Source: CF-46 sp963760735
GTDB taxonomy: Bacteria; Chloroflexota; Limnocylindria; Limnocylindrales; CSP1-4
DNA: 64,000 nt
Assembly: GCA_963760735.1 (NCBI GenBank)
Contig: CAVXEB010000002.1
Coordinates: forward strand, 248,001 to 312,000
Direction of reading: 5' to 3'
Shown here in pieces: positions 59,657 through 64,000 of the stretch (within the stretch, counting starts at the first letter, position 1; every line of letters begins with the position of its first letter). The notes below the pieces were generated by a model. That model was given only the letters and a program-made list of their open reading frames with translations, was not told where the DNA came from and ran no database searches. Position numbers and translations under genes: made by a program.

Positions 59657-60568
59657 ATGACCGCGATGAGCCGCCCGCTCTCAAGACGCCGGCCGGTGTC
59701 GGAGCGGGCGATCGAGGCGCTCCTGCTGCTGGCCGCGAGCATCGGCGTCCTGACGACCGTCGGGATCGTCGTCGTCCTGCTCGTTGAGGCGGTCCAGTTC
59801 TTCGCCCTCGTGAACCCGATCCAGTTTTTGACCGGGACCGTCTGGTCGGCCTCGATCCTGCCGTATCAGTTCGGGGTCATCCCCCTGGTGACGGGGACCC
59901 TCGAGGTGGCATTGATCGCCCTCGTGGTCGCCGTCCCGCTGGGGATGCTGGCGGCGATCTACCTGGCCGAGTACGCGACGATGCGGACGCGAAACGTCGT
60001 CAAGCCGATCCTCGAGACGATCGCGGGCGTCCCGACGATCGTCCTCGGCTTCTTCGCCCTGAACTTCATCACACCCAACCTGCTGAAGCCGGTTCTGCCG
60101 TCGATCGGCACGTTCAACCTGCTGTCGGCCGGGCTCGTCGTCGGGCTGCTCATCACGCCATTGATCGCGTCCCTCTCGGAGGACGCCCTGCGAGCGGTTC
60201 CGCGTGGTCTTCGCGAGGGAGCGTTCGCGATGGGTGCCACCCGATTCGAGGTCGCGCGGCGCGTGATCGTCCCCGCCGCCCTGTCGGGAATCATGGCCTC
60301 GATCATCCTCGCGATGTCCCGGGCCGTGGGCGAGACGATGGCCGTTGTCCTCGCGATGGGCTTCAACCCGAAGCTGACGATCGATCCTCGAGAGCAGGGA
60401 GGGACGATGGCCGGGTTCATCGCCCAGATCACGAGCGGTGACACGCCCCAGGAGTCGATCCAGTTCAAGTCACTGTTCGCTGTCGCCCTGGTGCTGTTCG
60501 TGATCACGCTCATCCTGAACCTGATCAGCAATCGCGTGGTCGCCCGGTATCGGAACAAGTACTCATGA
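59657..60568 (+). CDS. pstC: Phosphate ABC transporter permease PstC
   Basis: This 303-residue permease has six membrane segments after a basic N terminus and the typical block GVPTIVLGFFALNFI. The EAA loop ALRAVPRGLREGAFAMGATRFEVARRVIVPAALSGI and AMSRAVGETMAVVLAMG are present, all characteristic of PstC. ATG at 59657 has no strong ribosome binding site; TAGGGT eight bases upstream could serve an internal promoter. It overlaps pstA by four bases. Confidence 0.94.
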   Translation: MTAMSRPLSRRRPVSERAIEALLLLAASIGVLTTVGIVVVLLVEAVQFFALVNPIQFLTGTVWSASILPYQFGVIPLVTGTLEVALIALVVAVPLGMLAAIYLAEYATMRTRNVVKPILETIAGVPTIVLGFFALNFITPNLLKPVLPSIGTFNLLSAGLVVGLLITPLIASLSEDALRAVPRGLREGAFAMGATRFEVARRVIVPAALSGIMASIILAMSRAVGETMAVVLAMGFNPKLTIDPREQGGTMAGFIAQITSGDTPQESIQFKSLFAVALVLFVITLILNLISNRVVARYRNKYS

Positions 60569-61464
60569 GTGCGTCCAACCCGGCCGCCTCCGCGGTCCCG
60601 CAGTTCAACCCTCAGGTCGCGCGGCGGCGGATGGCCGGCACGATCTTCCTCGGCCTGTGCATTGCGGCGATCGGGATCCTGCTGATCGCGCTCGTCGCGC
60701 TGCTGGTCGACGTCGTGACGAAGGGCGTCCCGTGGCTGGACGTCCAGTTCCTGACGGGTGTCCCGTCGCGACGGGCCGAGTCGGCGGGTATCCTGCCCGC
60801 GCTCGTCGGCTCGCTGCTGATCGGCGTGATGGTCGGCATCATCGCGTTTCCCATCGGGGTCGGGGCAGCCATCTACCTCCAGGAATACGCAGGGGATAGC
60901 TGGGTGACGCGGGCACTGCGGACCAACCTGGCCAACCTCGCCGGCGTCCCGTCGATCATCTACGGGATCTTCGGCCTCGCGATCTTCGTCCGTGCGATGG
61001 GCCTCGGACGCTCGCCGCTGGCCGCGGCGCTGACCCTCGCGCTCCTGGTCATGCCGATCGTGATCATCGCCACGATCGAGGCGCTCAAGGCCGTTCCCGA
61101 TTCCCAGCGAGAAGGCGCCTACGCACTCGGTGCGACGCGCTGGCAGGTGGTCCGCGGGTCGGTGTTGCCGGCGGCCGCGCCGGGCATCATCACCGGGATC
61201 ATCCTCTCGATGGCACGGGCGATCGGGGAGGCAGCCCCGATCATCGTCATCGGTGCGGCGGCGTTCGTGACCTTCCTGCCCACGCCGCTCCAGGAGGGGT
61301 ACACGATCCTGCCGATCCAGGTCTACCAGTGGGCCAGCCGTCCCCAGGCCTCGTTCCAGGGCATCGCGGCGGCGACGATCCTGGTCATGCTGTTCCTGAT
61401 CGTGACCCTCAACGGCCTGGCGATCTTGATTCGAAACCGACTGTCCCGGAACATCCAGTGGTAG
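60565..61464 (+). CDS. pstA: Phosphate ABC transporter permease PstA
   Basis: The 299-residue partner permease has GVPSIIYGIFGLAIFVRAMG, an EAA loop ALKAVPDSQREGAYALGATRWQVVRGSVLPAAAPGI, and the PstA signature MARAIGEAAPIIVIGAAAFV. ATG overlaps the pstC stop (ATGA). Six hydrophobic segments are visible. It completes the membrane channel for phosphate. Confidence 0.95.
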   Translation: MSASNPAASAVPQFNPQVARRRMAGTIFLGLCIAAIGILLIALVALLVDVVTKGVPWLDVQFLTGVPSRRAESAGILPALVGSLLIGVMVGIIAFPIGVGAAIYLQEYAGDSWVTRALRTNLANLAGVPSIIYGIFGLAIFVRAMGLGRSPLAAALTLALLVMPIVIIATIEALKAVPDSQREGAYALGATRWQVVRGSVLPAAAPGIITGIILSMARAIGEAAPIIVIGAAAFVTFLPTPLQEGYTILPIQVYQWASRPQASFQGIAAATILVMLFLIVTLNGLAILIRNRLSRNIQW

Positions 61465-61475
61465 AGGAGAGCTCT

Positions 61476-62366
61476 GTGAACGCCTTCGTGACCGAAGCGC
61501 CCCCGCAGGCCGGCGCCGGCGCGGAGCCCAGCCCCGAGCCGACCGCCATCCGGATCCACACGACGCTCGAGCCAGGTGCCGAGACGGTCCCCGTCGTGGA
61601 GCGCGAGATTGCCCTCGAGCTCAAGGACGTCAGCTGCTACTACGGGGCCGCTCGGGTCGTCCGGGACGTCTCGATGTCGGTGGCCCGTCGCGAGGTGACG
61701 GCCCTGATCGGTCCTTCCGGTTCCGGCAAATCCACGGTCCTGCGGACGATCAACCGGATGAACGACCTGGTCTCGATCTTCCGCCTCGAGGGAAGCATTC
61801 TCCTGGACGGCCAGGACCTGTATGCGCCGGGCGTCGATGCCGTCGAGCTCCGGCGACGGGTCGGGATGGTGTTCCAGAAGCCGAATCCGTTTCCGAAGTC
61901 GATCTTCGACAACGTGGCGTTCGGTGCCCGGATCAACGGCTACAAGGGTGACATCGGCGAGCTCGTCGAATCCAGCCTTCGACGGGCGGCGCTCTGGGAT
62001 GAGGTCAAGGACAAGCTCAAGCAGAGCGGGCTGTCGCTGTCGGGTGGACAACAGCAGCGTCTCTGCATCGCACGCGCGATTGCAACCGAGCCCGAGATCA
62101 TCCTGATGGATGAACCGTGCTCGGCCCTGGATCCGCGCGCGACCCTCCAGATCGAACAGTTGATGAGCGATCTGAAGGCTCGCTACACGATCGTGATCGT
62201 CACCCACAACATGCAGCAGGCCGCCCGGGCTTCGGATCGGACCGCATTCCTGACGATGGGCGACGACCGCGCGGGCTACGTCGTGGAGCAGGGTCGCACC
62301 GCCGACATCTTCACCAACCCGAAGGACCAGCTCACCGAGGACTACGTCTCGGGCCGGTTCGGATGA
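61476..62366 (+). CDS. pstB: Phosphate ABC transporter ATP-binding protein PstB
   Basis: The 296-residue ATPase has Walker A GPSGSGKST, the PstB-typical VFQKPNPFPKSIFDNVAFGAR, signature LSGGQQQRLCIARAIATEP and Walker B ILMDEPCSALDP, and the switch His in VTHNMQQAARASD. The N-terminal tail of about 45 residues before the ABC core is longer than usual. GTG at 61476 is preceded by GAGGAG with six-base spacing; a GTG at 61459 inside pstA is less likely. It energises phosphate uptake. Confidence 0.95.
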   Translation: MNAFVTEAPPQAGAGAEPSPEPTAIRIHTTLEPGAETVPVVEREIALELKDVSCYYGAARVVRDVSMSVARREVTALIGPSGSGKSTVLRTINRMNDLVSIFRLEGSILLDGQDLYAPGVDAVELRRRVGMVFQKPNPFPKSIFDNVAFGARINGYKGDIGELVESSLRRAALWDEVKDKLKQSGLSLSGGQQQRLCIARAIATEPEIILMDEPCSALDPRATLQIEQLMSDLKARYTIVIVTHNMQQAARASDRTAFLTMGDDRAGYVVEQGRTADIFTNPKDQLTEDYVSGRFG

Positions 62367-62392
62367 GCAAGCCGTAGGCCGAGGACAGACCC

Positions 62393-63151
62393 ATGACCGA
62401 TCCCAACGCCAAGCCCTCGGCCCCGGCCTCGCAGGTCGTCGCGGCCGCGATGACCGTCGCCGCCGAGGCAACGGAGTCGTACAACGACGCCCACCCTGCG
62501 CGCCCGACCCTTGACCAGGACATGCGCGTGATCAAGGACGACATCCTCCGGATGGGCTCGTACGTCGAGGAAGCCATTCGGTCCGCGATGGCGGCACTCT
62601 CCGCTCATGACGCCGCGGCCGCGACTGCCGTCATCGTGGCGGACGTGAAGATCAACGAGATGCAGCGGGAAGTCACCGGTTTGATCACCCGGACGATCGC
62701 GATGCAGTCACCGGTGGCACGAGATCTCCGCTTCCTCCTCGCCCTCGACCACGTCAGCTACGAGCTGGAGCGGATGGGCGACCACGCCGCGTCCGTCGCG
62801 AAGCAGGTCCGGAAGCTGGCTCCGCATCCGCCGCTCAAGCACTACGTCGACCTCCCGGCCATGGGCGAGCTCGCGGCGACGCTCGTCGGAAGCATCCTCA
62901 TGGCCCTGGTCGACGTGGACGTCGAGGCGGCGCGGCGAGTCGCCGCTCGTGACGACGAGATCGACGATCTCTATCACCGGACCTTCGCGGAGGTCGTCGC
63001 GCTGATGCGGGCCGATCCGGAGAACGTCGAACGGGGTACACGGATCCTGTTCGCCTCGCACTACGTCGAGCGGATCGGCGACCGGGTGACGAACATCGCC
63101 GAGGACGTCGTGTTCCTTGCGAGCGGCGAGATCGAGGACCTGAACCCATGA
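62393..63151 (+). CDS. phoU: Phosphate transport system regulator PhoU
   Basis: The 252-residue all-helical protein contains two PhoU repeats, with metal-binding acidic motifs EDHxxxE-like in LDHVSYELERMGDHAASVAKQ and the repeat SHYVERIGDRVTNIAEDVVFLASGE. An N-terminal tail of about 35 residues is extra. PhoU links Pst activity to the PhoR/PhoP system and restrains phosphate uptake. It overlaps the next gene, a phosphatase-like protein, by four bases (ATGA). Confidence 0.95.
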   Translation: MTDPNAKPSAPASQVVAAAMTVAAEATESYNDAHPARPTLDQDMRVIKDDILRMGSYVEEAIRSAMAALSAHDAAAATAVIVADVKINEMQREVTGLITRTIAMQSPVARDLRFLLALDHVSYELERMGDHAASVAKQVRKLAPHPPLKHYVDLPAMGELAATLVGSILMALVDVDVEAARRVAARDDEIDDLYHRTFAEVVALMRADPENVERGTRILFASHYVERIGDRVTNIAEDVVFLASGEIEDLNP

Positions 63152-63597
63152 GCGACGCACCGGTCCGGGTGCTCTTCGTCTCGACCGGCGGCGCGTGCCG
63201 GTCGATCTTCGCCGAGGCGCTCCTCCGCCACGTCGGCGGGCCGCGCTATGAGGTCTGGTCGTGCGGCACCGATCCGACGCCGGTCGATCCGCTCACATTC
63301 CAGATCCTGGCCAGCTCCGGGATCGACTCGACGAGGCTCGAAGCTCGGTCCCTGACCGACCTGCGTGACCAATCGTTCGACTTTGTGATCACGCTCTGTG
63401 ACGACGCCCGGCTCGTCTGCCCGGTCTTTCCCGGCGCCGATCAGTCGATCCACTGGGGCTACCCGAGCCCTTCGAAGGTCACCGACGAGGCCGAGCGACG
63501 GGCGGCGTTCGAGCGGGTGTTCGTTCTCCTCGGCGAGCGGATCCGGCAGTTCGTGCTGATCGCTCAGCGCACGCAGCCGGTCGTCGCGGCCGGCTGA
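63148..63597 (+). CDS. Low-molecular-weight phosphatase/arsenate reductase-like protein with lost active site
   Basis: The 149-residue protein has the LMW-PTP/ArsC fold with N-terminal VRVLFVSTGGACRSIFAEALLR. The CX5R loop reads S-TGGAC-R: the nucleophilic cysteine is serine (S12) while the arginine (R18) stays. The general-acid Asp of the usual DP motif is replaced (WGYPSPSKVTD). The rest, such as WSCGTDPTPVDPL and DFVITLCDDARLVCPVFPGADQSIHW, is conserved. It overlaps phoU and precedes an intact paralogue by three bases. It may bind phosphate or arsenate or a partner without catalysis. Confidence 0.88.
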   Translation: MSDAPVRVLFVSTGGACRSIFAEALLRHVGGPRYEVWSCGTDPTPVDPLTFQILASSGIDSTRLEARSLTDLRDQSFDFVITLCDDARLVCPVFPGADQSIHWGYPSPSKVTDEAERRAAFERVFVLLGERIRQFVLIAQRTQPVVAAG

Positions 63598-63600
63598 CGC

Positions 63601-64000
63601 ATGGCCGCGATCGCCGCGGAGCCGATCCGCATCCTCGTCCTCTGCACCGGCAACTCGTGCCGGTCGATCCTGGCCGAGGCGCTCTTCCGCGAGCTCGGCG
63701 GGGGCTGGATCGCGGTGCAGTCGGCCGGGAGCCGGCCCGCCGGCGAGGTGAACCCGATGACGATCCGGGTCCTCGACGAGGCGGGGATCAAGCACGACTG
63801 GGCACGCTCGAAGTCGATGACCGAGTTCCTCGACAAGCGGTTCGAGCACGTGATCACGGTCTGCGACCAGGCCGCCGAGGCCTGCCCGATCTTCCCGGGC
63901 CGAGCCATGCGGACCCACTGGAGCATCCCGGACCCGGCCGAGGCGACGGGGACCGAGGAGGAACAGCTCGAGATCTACCGGGCGACGATGGCGAATCTGC
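63601..64000 (+). CDS. Arsenate reductase / low-molecular-weight tyrosine phosphatase family protein, truncated by window edge
   Basis: The first 133 residues are visible. ILVLCTGNSCRSILAEALFRELGG contains an intact CX5R loop (C15 to R21), and ITVCDQAAEACPIFPGRAMRTHWSIPDPAEATG provides the general acid Asp and the CP region of thioredoxin-coupled ArsC enzymes. It thus looks like a functional arsenate reductase or phosphatase. It starts three bases after its degenerate paralogue and ends the phosphate operon within the window. The C terminus lies beyond position 64000. Confidence 0.9.
   Translation, partial: MAAIAAEPIRILVLCTGNSCRSILAEALFRELGGGWIAVQSAGSRPAGEVNPMTIRVLDEAGIKHDWARSKSMTEFLDKRFEHVITVCDQAAEACPIFPGRAMRTHWSIPDPAEATGTEEEQLEIYRATMANL

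Overview
The window is very GC-rich (roughly 70% by eye), densely packed chromosomal DNA. Many adjacent genes overlap by 1 to 4 bases (ATGA, GTGA, TGATG junctions). I see no rRNA, tRNA, CRISPR array, phage or insertion sequence. Gene content suggests a free-living, sugar-scavenging monoderm-type bacterium. The clues are lipobox lipoproteins with long Ser/Pro/Ala linkers, an SCO4226-like protein, a LuxR-type giant ATPase regulator, GTG and TTG starts, and many apparently leaderless promoters. A Chloroflexota lineage such as Limnocylindria, or a high-GC actinobacterium, would fit. No phylogenetic marker is present, so this is only an inference.

Layout. 1-4.3 kb: an IclR-controlled cluster (SDR, FAH-family hydrolase, aldo/keto reductase, lactonase-type amidohydrolase) that looks like a non-phosphorylating L-fucose-type sugar oxidation pathway. 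4.6-8.0 kb: adenosine deaminase, MFS and Gfo/Idh/MocA operon, divergent from a LuxR/AAA regulator (8.1-11.0 kb). 11.1-14.2 kb: SCO4226-like protein, argininosuccinate lyase and a frameshifted EamA exporter. 14.2-29 kb: a galactoside locus. It has a cyclase-family gene, galT and a DeoR regulator on one strand. Divergent from these are a sugar ABC transporter, an SDR, a GH2 beta-galactosidase and a GH36 alpha-galactosidase. galK and a second EamA transporter close it from the other side.

29-32.5 kb: a multidrug-type ABC exporter with a MarR/GbsR-like regulator. 32.8-36.6 kb: PfkB kinase, aldehyde dehydrogenase, cupin and a truncated aldehyde dehydrogenase lacking the catalytic half (an ALDH16-like split). 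36.7-40.8 kb: methyltransferase, FAD reductase, Nudix, SRPBCC and ketosynthase, an unassigned lipid/polyketide-like cluster. 40.9-47.6 kb: DUF2461, a double GNAT, deoC, an APH-fold kinase, an S9 peptidase and a DNA-ligase-like protein without its catalytic lysine. 48-51.5 kb: a second ABC exporter and small conserved proteins.

51.6-64 kb is a phosphate region: ppk1, a CYTH-CHAD fusion and ppx, then pstS-pstC-pstA-pstB-phoU preceded by 11-bp PHO-box-like repeats. It ends with two tandem low-molecular-weight phosphatase/arsenate reductase genes, the first of which has lost its catalytic cysteine.

Most notable non-genic signals: (i) a 50-bp-pitch repeat family around CGACGATCTG in two separate intergenic regions, each laid out as inverted arms; (ii) TANNNT boxes 6-9 bases before start codons at about eleven genes; (iii) an identical 14-mer over the -10 elements of two IclR-cluster promoters; (iv) two probable single-base frameshifts in neighbouring convergent genes.
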